From positions 2,046,001 to 2,110,000 of the forward strand of contig NZ_CP187532.1 in assembly GCF_049852125.1 (NCBI RefSeq): a DNA stretch of 64,000 nucleotides, in the 5' to 3' direction. Positions 52,982 through 61,569 of the stretch are shown here, piece after piece. Each line of letters opens with the position of its first letter. Within the stretch, counting starts at the first letter, position 1. The position numbers were made by a program, and so were the translations under genes. The notes below the pieces were generated by a model. It saw nothing but the letters and a program-made list of their open reading frames with translations. It was not told where the DNA came from and searched no databases. This DNA is from Senimuribacter sp049852125 (GTDB lineage: Bacteria; Bacillota; Clostridia; Peptostreptococcales; Anaerovoracaceae).

Positions 52982-53872
52982 TTATGCGTCCAGGAAACGC
53001 CGCATGGAAATAATACTGCCGCAGGCGCCAATGCTAACGCCCATGGCTAAAAAGATACAAATCAGGTTTACCGCCAGATACCCCGCCGGCACAAGCGGCG
53101 ATGACAGAATGGTCATAACCTGCGTACCTATAAGCTCCACTACTTTGCTGTAAAGCAAGAAGGTAATCCCCGCTGAAACCAACGAAGCGAATATTCCTAT
53201 GATAATACCTTCCACTAAGAACGGCCCTCGTATAAACCAATTAGTAGCCCCGATGTATTTCATTATGGAGATTTCTCTCGCTCTTGCAAAAACAGTCAGC
53301 TTAATCGTGTTAGAAACCACCACCACTGAAACAACTACCAGAAAAACCATTACCACCAAAGCCGCCAGCTGCAGAAATCCAGTAACTTTAGTCAGCTTTT
53401 CTACTGTTTCTTTATAATATTTAATATCCTCAATTCCATCAAAGCCGGAAACAAAATCTGTCACCTCTCCAGCGCTCTCTAAAGATTCTACTGTGATCAA
53501 TATAGAATTAGGCAGAGGATTCTGTCCCAGGGAATCCAGCAAATAGCTGCTCTCTCCCCACCGTTTCTTCAAAATTTTCAACGCGTCTTCTTTAGTACGG
53601 TATTCCACCTGCTTTACATGATCATGACGTTCCACCTCATCCATAATCTGCTGCGCTTCCACATCAGACGTAGAGTCCTTCAGAAAAACCTCGACCTGAT
53701 CATAGTCCGATTTGACCATCTCCGTAAAGAGATTCACATTGACCGTTATAACAAAAAATACGCCCAGAATCATCATCATCGCTGTAATCGCAAATACCGA
53801 CGCCAGACTCATTCCCTTATTTCTTCCGATTTGCGTAAAGGCCTGCTTGATATTATAACCGATTCTATTCAT
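52982..53872 (-). CDS. ftsX: Cell division ABC transporter-like protein FtsX
   Basis: A 296-residue membrane protein with one N-terminal helix (about 22-44), a large extracellular domain (about 50-170) and three C-terminal helices. NIKQAFTQIGRNKGMSLASV is the FtsX N-terminus. KYIGATNWFIRGPFLVEGII is the MacB/FtsX-type cytoplasmic loop. It relays FtsE ATP hydrolysis to the M23 hydrolase outside. It overlaps ftsE by 8 bp. Confidence 0.95.
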   Translation of the reverse strand: MNRIGYNIKQAFTQIGRNKGMSLASVFAITAMMMILGVFFVITVNVNLFTEMVKSDYDQVEVFLKDSTSDVEAQQIMDEVERHDHVKQVEYRTKEDALKILKKRWGESSYLLDSLGQNPLPNSILITVESLESAGEVTDFVSGFDGIEDIKYYKETVEKLTKVTGFLQLAALVVMVFLVVVSVVVVSNTIKLTVFARAREISIMKYIGATNWFIRGPFLVEGIIIGIFASLVSAGITFLLYSKVVELIGTQVMTILSSPLVPAGYLAVNLICIFLAMGVSIGACGSIISMRRFLDA

Positions 53873-54875
53873 CCTCTGCAGCCTCCTCTCGTAAAGAATC
53901 TTCTATTCTCCGACGGATCTCAGCCGCTTCTTCTGCAGCTGTTTTCGCTGCGCTCTGGCTCATTTCCTCAGTAAAGGCTTCTGTTTCCTCTACATCCTCC
54001 AATATAAGATCTTCTGCCAAAGCGTTCTCCAGAGCCTGGCATTCATCCGCCGAAAAGCTTATCGTCTTCTCCAAAAGAATCTCCTGATTCTCCGCGATAT
54101 CATCTTCTATGACAGCAGACAATTCAATTTCTTCTGGAAGCTCTGTTTCAGATTCTATGATATCTTCCTCGTCCATGTCTTCCTCGGTAGGATTTTCTTC
54201 CTCAAATCCATACTGTCCAAATTCATCTCTGACAATATGTCCGGACTCAATCGCAACAACTCGCTTTTGCATTCGATCCACGATATCTTTCGCATGGGTT
54301 ACCATAACAATGGTAGTTCCCGTAAGATTGATCTGATTCAGCAAATCCATGATCTCGCTGGCCGTATCAGGATCTAAGTTTCCCGTAGGCTCGTCAGCGA
54401 TAAGAACAGTCGGGTTATTGATGATCGCTCTCGCTATGGCAACTCTCTGCTGTTCGCCTGCGGAAAGCTCGTCGGGATACTTGTCTGCTTTGTCACTAAT
54501 GCCCACCAGACTAAGAACCTGCGGCACCTTTTTCCTGATCTGACGCTTGCTCTTATGAAGTATTTCCATAGCAAAAGCCACATTCTCGTAAACAGTCTTC
54601 TTCGGCAACAACCGAAAATCCTGAAACACTATACCTATTTTCCGACGCAGCGCGGGTACCTCCCGGTTGCTCATGGTGGTAACCTCCTGTCCACCCACTC
54701 GAATGCTTCCGCTATCAGCATCTATTTCCTTCAAAATCAATTTGATGAAAGTCGATTTACCGGCGCCGCTGGGTCCAACAAGAAAGACGAAGTCACCTTT
54801 ATCAATATGAATACTCGCATCTTCAAGACCTACATTGGTATTGTAATGCTTCGTCACATTTTCAAATGTAATCAT
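53865..54875 (-). CDS. ftsE: Cell division ATPase FtsE with long acidic C-terminal extension
   Basis: A 336-residue protein. Residues 1-225 are a standard FtsE ATPase: Walker A VGPSGAGKST, Q-loop VFQDFRLLPKKTV, signature LSAGEQQR, Walker B LIADEPTGNLD and switch MVTHAKDIVD. Residues about 226-336 form an extension rich in Glu and Asp with only a few basic residues (for example EEDMDEEDIIESE, EETEAFTEEMSQ). FtsE is normally near 228 residues. The tail could bind a partner or regulate FtsX. It is coupled to ftsX by an 8-bp overlap. Confidence 0.93.
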   Translation of the reverse strand: MITFENVTKHYNTNVGLEDASIHIDKGDFVFLVGPSGAGKSTFIKLILKEIDADSGSIRVGGQEVTTMSNREVPALRRKIGIVFQDFRLLPKKTVYENVAFAMEILHKSKRQIRKKVPQVLSLVGISDKADKYPDELSAGEQQRVAIARAIINNPTVLIADEPTGNLDPDTASEIMDLLNQINLTGTTIVMVTHAKDIVDRMQKRVVAIESGHIVRDEFGQYGFEEENPTEEDMDEEDIIESETELPEEIELSAVIEDDIAENQEILLEKTISFSADECQALENALAEDLILEDVEETEAFTEEMSQSAAKTAAEEAAEIRRRIEDSLREEAAEDE

Positions 54876-54966
54876 ACTTCTCCCCTTTTACAAGTTTCGA
54901 ATTTTTTCTTTACATACACTATAAGAATACCATATTTCGACGTTTTTTGAAATAGGTAAAAGCCAT

Positions 54967-55755
54967 TTAAACTCCCATTTTAAGTGAAACTTTCGTGAAA
55001 ATTTCCAGTAAATTGTTTCTAATTTCTTCATTTTCCCAGTGAAACCGGCAGACAAATTCATCCGCGTAAATCAATGCCGGATCAAATCCGGGCACCCAGA
55101 TAATATCCTTCGTTTTTAAATACGATGCAATTTGGCGGCGGCTAATCCCATTGTTAACCTTATTGCACACCCAAACAACCGTACGGCCTGACAGCTCCAA
55201 CCTTTTCAGCAGCTTAAACCGCTCTGTACACGCAATCAATCTGGATGGAAGCGGATCACAAACAGCTACAATAAAATCCATATCCGGCAAAAGTGAATTC
55301 CACTCATCCTCCGCTGACAGATCAAACATAGCAATATTTCCTCTGGCACAATTTATCAATCGCATCCGCTGCTGTTCATCCAGACGCACCCCCTTTTCCC
55401 TGTCCTCAGGCGTTGGAAGTATCCAGTGAATTCCCTTTTCCATATTAACAATTCCCCGCACCGGCGCGTTCTCCGCCAGTCTTATATAAATATCCTCAAA
55501 CTTCCGATTGCTGAATCGTTGATCCATGGCCGCTTCATCATAGAGTAATGATCTACCTTCCTTGGGATGCAGGCATTGGCAAAAAGTCAGAGTTTTTCCC
55601 TTTGATTGCAAATAAAAGGCCAGAGACGATGCAACAAATGTTGTTCCAACGCTCCGGCCAAGCCCCGTCACTCCAATATTCCATTGTTCTGCCGGCCTGT
55701 CGCCGTCATCGGGTAGAAGTATCCCCTTATATTCTCTGAAAAATGGTCTTTTCAC
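54967..55755 (-). CDS. ParA/MinD-like protein lacking the canonical Walker A lysine
   Basis: A 262-residue protein. An N-terminal segment ends at about residue 25, then WNIGVTGLGRSVGTTFVASS replaces the MinD/ParA loop (the K of GKT is T). HPKEGRSLLYD, ALFDLSAEDEWNSL-like MFDLSAEDEWNSL, MDFIVAVCDPLPSR and VVWVCNKVNNG occupy the expected switch, Walker B and specificity positions. It may bind a nucleotide weakly or act as a scaffold. GTG 55755 follows AAGGGAGG; an ATG further upstream lacks a ribosome site. It lies about 90 bases before ftsE on the same strand. Confidence 0.72.
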   Translation of the reverse strand: MKRPFFREYKGILLPDDGDRPAEQWNIGVTGLGRSVGTTFVASSLAFYLQSKGKTLTFCQCLHPKEGRSLLYDEAAMDQRFSNRKFEDIYIRLAENAPVRGIVNMEKGIHWILPTPEDREKGVRLDEQQRMRLINCARGNIAMFDLSAEDEWNSLLPDMDFIVAVCDPLPSRLIACTERFKLLKRLELSGRTVVWVCNKVNNGISRRQIASYLKTKDIIWVPGFDPALIYADEFVCRFHWENEEIRNNLLEIFTKVSLKMGV

Positions 55756-55835
55756 CCAAAGCTCCTCCCTTACACAGATAGATATTTTTTCATATTTTAC
55801 CATTTTTGTGTAAGGAAAGCAATAGGCTATATATT

Positions 55836-56273
55836 CTATTTGGCAAATTCTGCCTGCAGCTGAATGCTGTCGGGCAGCCCTTTCAAATCCGTTTTTACCA
55901 AATCATAAGGATAACAGATCACCTGTGCAAGATTCTCCGCGTCGGCGGGATCTGCAAATGTAGCCTTTACTGTAAGAATGCTTTTGTCATCTTCACTGGA
56001 AAGCGTGATTTCCTCTATTTTCACGTCATAACCTGCAGTAGGCTTTTCACCCCTGGTAACCATAACATATACCTGATCTCCGACTTTGAATGCCAATGCG
56101 CGTTCCAGTTCTCTGTACTCTGGCAGAATATCCGCCTCAATTTCCCGAGGCGTAGACTTCTCAGACACACGGTCAAACTTCACCTTCGTCTCTCCCGCAT
56201 TGACGCCGAATACCAGAATCAGACCAACCAATACTACCGCAGCGACAGCAATAGCAATTATCTCCTTCTTCAT
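55836..56273 (-). CDS. PrcB-domain protein, membrane-anchored
   Basis: A 145-residue protein with an N-terminal membrane helix (about 5-24) and an extracellular domain resembling the PrcB C-terminal domain: YVMVTRGEKPTAGYDVKIEE and AQVICYPYDLVKTDLKGLPD. PrcB was named as a protease-complex subunit; its action is not well known. GGGGGAC precedes the start. It precedes the ParA-like and FtsEX genes, 80 bp away. Confidence 0.75.
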   Translation of the reverse strand: MKKEIIAIAVAAVVLVGLILVFGVNAGETKVKFDRVSEKSTPREIEADILPEYRELERALAFKVGDQVYVMVTRGEKPTAGYDVKIEEITLSSEDDKSILTVKATFADPADAENLAQVICYPYDLVKTDLKGLPDSIQLQAEFAK

Positions 56274-56340
56274 AAGACGTCCCCCTTCTGTAAACTGAAA
56301 GTATACCTAACCTTATGAGGCAAATACGCCAAATATGCTT

Positions 56341-56365
56341 AAAGGACGGGAAAAACCCGTCCTTT
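56341..56365 (-). terminator. Terminator after the split transketolase genes
   Basis: A 10-bp stem AAAGGACGGG/CCCGTCCTTT with a 5-base loop, 24 bases past the C-terminal subunit stop. The T-tract is weak. Confidence 0.65.
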
Positions 56366-56388
56366 CATAAGTCAAATGTGCAATTACT

Positions 56389-57318
56389 TTAGTAAATTTT
56401 ACGAACAGCTGCTACGATATCCGCCGCAGTCATGCCATATTTTTCTTTCAGTTCATCAGGCTTTCCGGATTCGCCATATGTATCCTGCTGGCCTACCATC
56501 TCTACCCTAACAGGATAATTCCTGCAAAGAACTTCAGCAACAGCGCTTCCCAAACCGCCTATGATGGAATGTTCTTCCGCAGTAACGATTTTGCCGGTTT
56601 CTTTCGCCGCCGAAACGATGATATCCTCATCCAAAGGCTTAATGGTATGCATATCGATAACACGCACATCTATACCTTCCTCCGCCAATTGAGATGCCGC
56701 CAGCATAGCCTCCGCCACCATAATACCCGTAGCGATTACTGTCACATCCTTGCCAGGGCGAAGCACATTACCTTTACCCAGCCTGATGTCTGCCGTTTCA
56801 TCATAGAATACCGGTACGGCCGCCCTGCCCAGTCTTACATAGGCCGGTCCCTCGAAATCTACTACCTGTTTCAAAAGTATCCTCGCACTGACGGCGTCAG
56901 ATGGATTTACCACAGTCATGCCAGGAATTGTTCGCATCAGAGCCAGATCCTCAAAAGTTTGATGGCTCGCGCCGTCTTCTCCTACCGTAATGCCTGCATG
57001 AGTAGCGCAAACCTTTACATTGGCTCCTGTATATCCAATAGAATTTCTAATAATCTCAAAGGCTCTGCCAGATGCAAACATAGCAAAGGTTGACGCGCAG
57101 ACTACTTTGCCGGATAATGCCAGACCCGCCGCCGTTCCATACAAATTCTGTTCTGCAATACCCATATTAAAAAATCTCTCAGTAAATGTCTTGCTGAATT
57201 CCGCTGTCATCGTGGACTTAGAAAGGTCGGCGTCCATGACGATCAGATTTGGATTCTCTGCGCCGATTTCTACCAGCGTCTTTCCGTATGCAGCTCTCGT
57301 TGCCATTTTCTCTGCCAT
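56389..57318 (-). CDS. Transketolase, C-terminal (pyrimidine-binding) subunit
   Basis: A 309-residue protein: NLIVMDADLSKSTMTAEFSK, ERFFNMGIAEQNLYGTAAGL, DGASHQTFEDLALMRTIPGM and TAEEHSIIGGLGSAVAEVL are typical of split transketolases found in Clostridia and archaea. It forms the active enzyme with the N-terminal subunit encoded upstream. The ATG at 57318 shares its A with the last base of the upstream stop codon (TAATG), which implies translational coupling. Confidence 0.93.
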   Translation of the reverse strand: MAEKMATRAAYGKTLVEIGAENPNLIVMDADLSKSTMTAEFSKTFTERFFNMGIAEQNLYGTAAGLALSGKVVCASTFAMFASGRAFEIIRNSIGYTGANVKVCATHAGITVGEDGASHQTFEDLALMRTIPGMTVVNPSDAVSARILLKQVVDFEGPAYVRLGRAAVPVFYDETADIRLGKGNVLRPGKDVTVIATGIMVAEAMLAASQLAEEGIDVRVIDMHTIKPLDEDIIVSAAKETGKIVTAEEHSIIGGLGSAVAEVLCRNYPVRVEMVGQQDTYGESGKPDELKEKYGMTAADIVAAVRKIY

Positions 57319-58148
57319 TACCATGCACCTCCCAGTTCCTCTATTGCCTGTCGGGCTTCTTCCTCGTTAGGCGCTTTGCCGTGCCAGCCTGCCTGATCTT
57401 CCATAAAAGATACGCCTTTACCCTTATGTGTTCTGGCAATAATCGCCGTCGGTTTCCCCTTGCAGGCTCTGGCCTTATCAAAAGCGTCAAAGATTTCCTC
57501 AAAGCAATGTCCGTCAATAACGATAACATTCCATCCGAAAGCGGCAAATTTTTCATCAATTGGCTTCACAGTCATAACGTCGTCATTTTTCCCGTCAATC
57601 TGAAGTCCATTAAAATCCACAATCGCCGTCAGATTGTCCAGCTTATAGTGAGCCGCAGACATTGCAGCCTCCCATACCAGTCCCTCCTGAAGCTCGCCGT
57701 CACCTAAAAGAGCGTATACACGGCCGGGATCACCATCCATTTTATTTGCCAGCGCCATACCCACGCTGACAGAAATACCCTGACCTAAAGACCCTGTGGA
57801 CATTTCAATGCCTGGTACTTTGTGCATATTAGGATGTCCCTGAAACCGACTTCCCAACTTTCGCAAGCACATCATATCCTCCACAGGAAAATATCCTCTT
57901 TCCGCCAAAGCAGCATACTGAACAGGGCCGGCATGACCCTTTGATAAGATAAATTTATCTCTACCGGCCTTTCTCGGCTCTGCCGGATCAATATTCATCT
58001 CTTTAAAATATAATGCCGTGACGATGTCCGCCGCGGAAAGACTTCCGCCGGGATGGCCGGAGCCTGCGTTATGTATGGCGCGGATAACGTCAATCCTGAC
58101 TTTTGCGGCCAGTTTTTCATATGCTTTTATATCCATTTTGTCCTCCAT
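57318..58148 (-). CDS. Transketolase, N-terminal (thiamine pyrophosphate-binding) subunit
   Basis: A 276-residue protein with HNAGSGHPGGSLSAADIVTA, SKGHAGPVQYAALAERGYFP, LGDGELQEGLVWEAAMSAAH and NLTAIVDFNGLQIDG (TPP/Mg region). It transfers two-carbon units in the pentose phosphate pathway with its C-terminal partner. It starts 51 bp after mazF and overlaps the partner by one base. Confidence 0.93.
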   Translation of the reverse strand: MEDKMDIKAYEKLAAKVRIDVIRAIHNAGSGHPGGSLSAADIVTALYFKEMNIDPAEPRKAGRDKFILSKGHAGPVQYAALAERGYFPVEDMMCLRKLGSRFQGHPNMHKVPGIEMSTGSLGQGISVSVGMALANKMDGDPGRVYALLGDGELQEGLVWEAAMSAAHYKLDNLTAIVDFNGLQIDGKNDDVMTVKPIDEKFAAFGWNVIVIDGHCFEEIFDAFDKARACKGKPTAIIARTHKGKGVSFMEDQAGWHGKAPNEEEARQAIEELGGAW

Positions 58149-58199
58149 ATATTTTTACGGGAAGACCGGCATTGCGCCGGCTTCCCTCAATGGTCATAA

Positions 58200-58562
58200 T
58201 TAAAAGGAACGATTCTTGGGATCTATGATGCCCAGACTGACACTGAGCGCCTGATCAACGCCTGGCATTTGCGCCTGGCTCAGGCATCCGATGTGTTCCT
58301 TCAGTCTTTTTTTGTCTATGGTACGAAGCTGTTCCAGCAGCACCACAGAATTTTTGCTGAGTCCGCCGTCGGCGGCTTCCAATTTCACATGGGTTGGCAA
58401 TTCTGCCTTTGTCTGAGATGTAATGGCAGCCACGATAATAGTCGGGCTGTATCGATTTCCTACGTCGTTTTGAACTACAAGCACTGGTCTGACTCCCCCT
58501 TGTTCGGAGCCGACAACGGGACTTAGATCAGCAAAATAAAGGTCTCCCTTTTTCACTATCAA
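58200..58562 (-). CDS. MazF/EndoA-type endoribonuclease toxin
   Basis: A 120-residue PemK/MazF protein nearly identical in pattern to Bacillus EndoA: VKKGDLYFADLSPVVGSEQG, GVRPVLVVQNDVGNRYSPT and SVVLLEQLRTIDKKRL. It cuts mRNA at short sequence sites. A TTG start at 58562 follows AAGGAG by 8 bases and gives the same MIVK opening as Bacillus EndoA, which also uses TTG. No antitoxin gene lies upstream: nnrD ends 12 bp before it. The antitoxin must be elsewhere or absent. Confidence 0.9.
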   Translation of the reverse strand: MIVKKGDLYFADLSPVVGSEQGGVRPVLVVQNDVGNRYSPTIIVAAITSQTKAELPTHVKLEAADGGLSKNSVVLLEQLRTIDKKRLKEHIGCLSQAQMPGVDQALSVSLGIIDPKNRSF

Positions 58563-58574
58563 GTCCAACACTCC

Positions 58575-59432
58575 TTATAAAAGTTCTTTTAAGGCAAAGG
58601 GCACGTGATCTGCTATATCACTGGCCGTAAGGCCATACTCTCCGGTTTTTTCAACTGCCAGATCTCCTGACAATCCGTGAACAAATACCCCTGCTCTTGC
58701 CGCAGCAAAAGCGTCAAGGCCCTGGCCTGCCAAAGAGGTGATAATGCCAGTCAGCACATCTCCTGAACCGGCTGTCGCCATGCCCGGGTTACCTGTAGTA
58801 TTAATATATGCTTCTCCCTTTGGATCGGCAACCAGAGTGCCTGCACCTTTTACAACCGCGGTGCATCTGTACCGTTGGATCAAAGCCTTCGCTACCGCTG
58901 CTTTCGCCGGTATATCCTTTGAGGCTTTAGGCCAGCAATCAGAAAGAAGTCTCTTTGCCTCGCCAATATGCGGTGTTATAATCACCTCCGCGCGGCTTTC
59001 TCTAACCAGCTTTCGCATTTCGCTGTCACCGGCAATGATATTGAGCCCATCCGCGTCGATAATCAATGTTTTTCTATACTCCTGGAGAATTTCTCTCAGG
59101 ATTCTCTGCGTTTTTCTACCAACTCCTATTCCCGGGCCTATCCCGATCGCATCGAAAGAAGACAGGTCCTTCTTTATCTTGTCCCATTGGATACATGTGG
59201 CTTCTGGAACGGATACCTGAATAACAGGAAAGGCCTGTTTCGCAGTACACACCTTCACCAGACCGCTGCCGCATTTGATCGCTGCCTTGGATGAGAGGAC
59301 GGCGGCGCCAGCCATCTCTTTTGATCCCGCAACAATGAGAACCCTGCCGCAGTCTCCCTTATGTATCTCCTTGGGACGTGTTCTAATAACAGTATGAACA
59401 AAATTCTTATCTGTTAAACCTGTAATTTCCAT
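58575..59432 (-). CDS. nnrD: ADP/ATP-dependent NAD(P)H-hydrate dehydratase
   Basis: A 285-residue carbohydrate-kinase-like repair enzyme: GRVLIVAGSKEMAGAAVLSS, AIGIGPGIGVGRKTQ, LIIDADGLNIIAG and TGNPGMATAGSGDVLTGIIT. It restores NADH/NADPH from hydrated forms. It is the YjeF C-terminal domain alone; the epimerase half is not adjacent. It begins directly after the lipoprotein stop codon and is followed closely by mazF. Confidence 0.93.
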   Translation of the reverse strand: MEITGLTDKNFVHTVIRTRPKEIHKGDCGRVLIVAGSKEMAGAAVLSSKAAIKCGSGLVKVCTAKQAFPVIQVSVPEATCIQWDKIKKDLSSFDAIGIGPGIGVGRKTQRILREILQEYRKTLIIDADGLNIIAGDSEMRKLVRESRAEVIITPHIGEAKRLLSDCWPKASKDIPAKAAVAKALIQRYRCTAVVKGAGTLVADPKGEAYINTTGNPGMATAGSGDVLTGIITSLAGQGLDAFAAARAGVFVHGLSGDLAVEKTGEYGLTASDIADHVPFALKELL

Positions 59433-59924
59433 TTATTTTTTCACCTTATCAAAGATTAACGTCATTTTTTCATCCGTTTCCGGATCAGTGTAGGATAAAA
59501 GCAGCTTGGTTTCTGATTTCATTCGATAAGCAAGAACCTCGTCATATTCCATAGATTCCCACAGCGGCGGGGGGTTAAAATCTGCTCGATTCACCTGATG
59601 CAGCTGCACTATACCGTCCTCTAGAAAAAGAAATCTGCCGGTGATGCTCGGATTCCCTGCTTCTGTGTCATACATCGCAAATGTACCGTCAAAAGAAATT
59701 TGCAAGCATAAATATCCTACATAACAGTCCGGCACACCCAAAGGGTTGTCCTCACATTCCCACGCGCCTTCCATCATTTCTAATGCCTGCGTACGGACCT
59801 CCTCGTCCTCCACTGGCTTCTGCACTCTTTGATCTTCCCCACATCCACAGATCACAATCATCAGAAAGCAAAGTACGCAGGTTATCACGCCTGTCAAAAA
59901 CTTCTTCTTCAACTGCTTCTTCAT
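59433..59924 (-). CDS. Putative lipoprotein of unknown function
   Basis: A protein of about 163 residues. A basic start (KKQLKKKF), a hydrophobic stretch and a Cys-containing VICGCGED form a probable lipoprotein signal with atypical lipobox. The mature part holds YLCLQISFDGTFAMYDTEAG, SITGRFLFLEDGIVQL and KLLLSYTDPETDEKMTLIFD, a beta-rich pattern like small extracellular lipoprotein domains. The start is uncertain: ATG 59924 touches the GGAG ribosome site, and TTG 59912 is an alternative. It lies between mgtE and nnrD. Confidence 0.7.
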   Translation of the reverse strand: MKKQLKKKFLTGVITCVLCFLMIVICGCGEDQRVQKPVEDEEVRTQALEMMEGAWECEDNPLGVPDCYVGYLCLQISFDGTFAMYDTEAGNPSITGRFLFLEDGIVQLHQVNRADFNPPPLWESMEYDEVLAYRMKSETKLLLSYTDPETDEKMTLIFDKVKK

Positions 59925-59931
59925 CTCCTTA

Positions 59932-61329
59932 TTACAATCCCAAAAATACCATAGCCATAGCAAAATAAATTGACAACGCCACCATATCCGATACAGATGA
60001 AATCGCTGGATTTGCAATCAATGCAGGGTCCAAATTCAGCTTTTTCACCATTAACGGCACCATGCTCCCCAGCACCTTTCCAATAATTACAATGAGCAGC
60101 ATAGCAGCGCAGACCGTCAAAGCGATAATCGGCTCCTGTCCGTCCAGCAAACAAACTCGCGCAAAATTAAATGTACTGAGAATAATGCCGATGAGTATTC
60201 CAATGCGAATTTCCTTCCATAAAATTTTCAAAACATCGGAAGTATCTACTTCATCTGTTGCCAGTCCACGAATGATCAGCGTAGCCGCCTGCGATCCCGT
60301 GTTGCCGCCGGTCCCCATCAACATCGGCATATAGGAAACGAGACAGATAATCTCCGACAAACGGCCCTCAAAGCTGCTGACAATCATACCTGTAAAAATA
60401 TATGCGACCATCAGTATGAGAAGCCACGGAAGCCTGTTCAGTGCGTGTTGCCACACAGATTTATCCAGATAGCCTTTATCCGAATTTTCAAAGTCGATGA
60501 CGCCGTTCATTCTCTCAATATCCTCTGTAGCTTCTTCTTCCATAACGTCTAAAATATCATCGACCGTAATAATGCCTACAAGACGGTGCTCATTATCGAC
60601 AACCGGAAGGGCTAAAAATCCATATTTTTTAAAATCCTCAGATACTTCCTCCTGATCCTCGTAAACATTTTCCCAGACATAATCGGTTCGCATAATGTCC
60701 TTAATCCGGGTCTCATCGTCTGTGATGACTAATGTACTCAGGGATACTATGCCGATCAGTTTCCTTCCGCTGTCCTTAACATAACAAGTATAGACGGTTT
60801 CCGCGTCCATACCTACCTCTTTGATATATTCGAGAGCGCGACCGACAGTCCAGTCTTTTTGCAGACTGATATAATCCGGCGTCATCAGGCTACCTGCGCA
60901 GGTATCCGGATAATTTAGAAACGTATTGATCAGTCTGCGCTCATTTTTCGGCGTCTTTTCAAGAATCTTGTCTACTACATTAGCTGGAAGTTCTTCAAGA
61001 ATATCGATTTTATCGTCAAAATCCATTTCCTGAACGATAAAATTAATTTCCTTATCGGTGATACCGTTGACGATCTCCACTTGATCATCTGACGGCAACT
61101 CAGAAAACACCTCCACAGAGATATCCTTAGGCAGCAGGCGGAATAGAATAATGGTCATCTCAATTTCCAATTTCTCTGTTACTTCTTCAAGAAGCTCCGC
61201 AATATCTACCGCGTTATATTTCAAAAGTTCGTCTCTGGCCTGAAAGTAACGCTTTTCTTCCAAAAACTCCAGAATTTTGTCCAGCGATTCCTCTAACAGG
61301 ATATCGGTGTCAATTGCTTTATTGTCCAT
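59932..61329 (-). CDS. mgtE: Magnesium transporter MgtE
   Basis: A 465-residue Mg2+ channel/transporter: N-terminal superhelical domain (about 1-125; LLKYNAVDIAELLEEVTEKL), a CBS pair (about 128-250; SLMTPDYISLQKDWTVGRAL), a connecting helix and five membrane helices (about 285-465; MLMGTGGNTGSQAATLIIRG is the pore region). ATG 61329 follows GAGGAAAC. A long leader with its own small ORF and hairpins lies upstream (61330-61563). The M-box consensus was not seen. Confidence 0.93.
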   Translation of the reverse strand: MDNKAIDTDILLEESLDKILEFLEEKRYFQARDELLKYNAVDIAELLEEVTEKLEIEMTIILFRLLPKDISVEVFSELPSDDQVEIVNGITDKEINFIVQEMDFDDKIDILEELPANVVDKILEKTPKNERRLINTFLNYPDTCAGSLMTPDYISLQKDWTVGRALEYIKEVGMDAETVYTCYVKDSGRKLIGIVSLSTLVITDDETRIKDIMRTDYVWENVYEDQEEVSEDFKKYGFLALPVVDNEHRLVGIITVDDILDVMEEEATEDIERMNGVIDFENSDKGYLDKSVWQHALNRLPWLLILMVAYIFTGMIVSSFEGRLSEIICLVSYMPMLMGTGGNTGSQAATLIIRGLATDEVDTSDVLKILWKEIRIGILIGIILSTFNFARVCLLDGQEPIIALTVCAAMLLIVIIGKVLGSMVPLMVKKLNLDPALIANPAISSVSDMVALSIYFAMAMVFLGL

Positions 61330-61363
61330 TGGCAGTTTCCTCGCTTTCCCTGATATTTCCTTC

Positions 61364-61420
61364 CTTTTCATAGAAAACATCTCGGGAAATGTCTGAAACG
61401 GCTCTATTTTCTATGAAAAG
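61364..61420 (-). promoter_or_regulatory. Leader hairpin between the small ORF and mgtE
   Basis: Perfect 14-bp inverted arms (61364-61377 and 61407-61420) around a loop with an inner ACAT/ATGT pairing. The 5' arm of the RNA encodes the last codons of the small leader ORF, and its stop codon lies just inside the loop (61404-61406). The 3' arm ends 34 bases before the mgtE start. No U-run follows, so it is not a classical terminator. A ribosome finishing the leader ORF would melt it. Confidence 0.6.
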
Positions 61421-61529
61421 ATAAGGATATTGCTAACTGCGCGGAGTATTCCGGCAGATTTCGCTGCCACTCCGTGCGCATACCTGTTATATGATATTTA
61501 CATTGTTTAGAGGCAGGCCCATTATCCAT
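61404..61529 (-). CDS. Candidate 41-codon leader ORF upstream of mgtE
   Basis: ATG at 61529 with AAAGGATG about 8 bases upstream, stop TAG at 61404. It encodes a basic peptide (MDNGPASKQCKYHITGMRTE ending in SFHRK) with no membrane segment. The middle of the ORF forms a GC-rich hairpin (CGGAGT...ACTCCG and GCAG...CTGC), and TTAGAG upstream of the ribosome site can pair with CTCTAA in codons 7-8. No family is recognised. Its position suggests a regulatory upstream ORF, but it could be noncoding leader sequence. Confidence 0.4.
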   Translation of the reverse strand: MDNGPASKQCKYHITGMRTEWQRNLPEYSAQLAISLSFHRK

Positions 61530-61569
61530 ATCTTCACATCCTTTCATCTTATACTTGCTCTAACGCTTT

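Noticed and set aside
61330..61563. M-box (ykoK) magnesium riboswitch in the mgtE leader
   Set aside because: I looked for the conserved GTTAGGTGAGGCTCC and CGCTGCTGCCC-type segments and did not see them.
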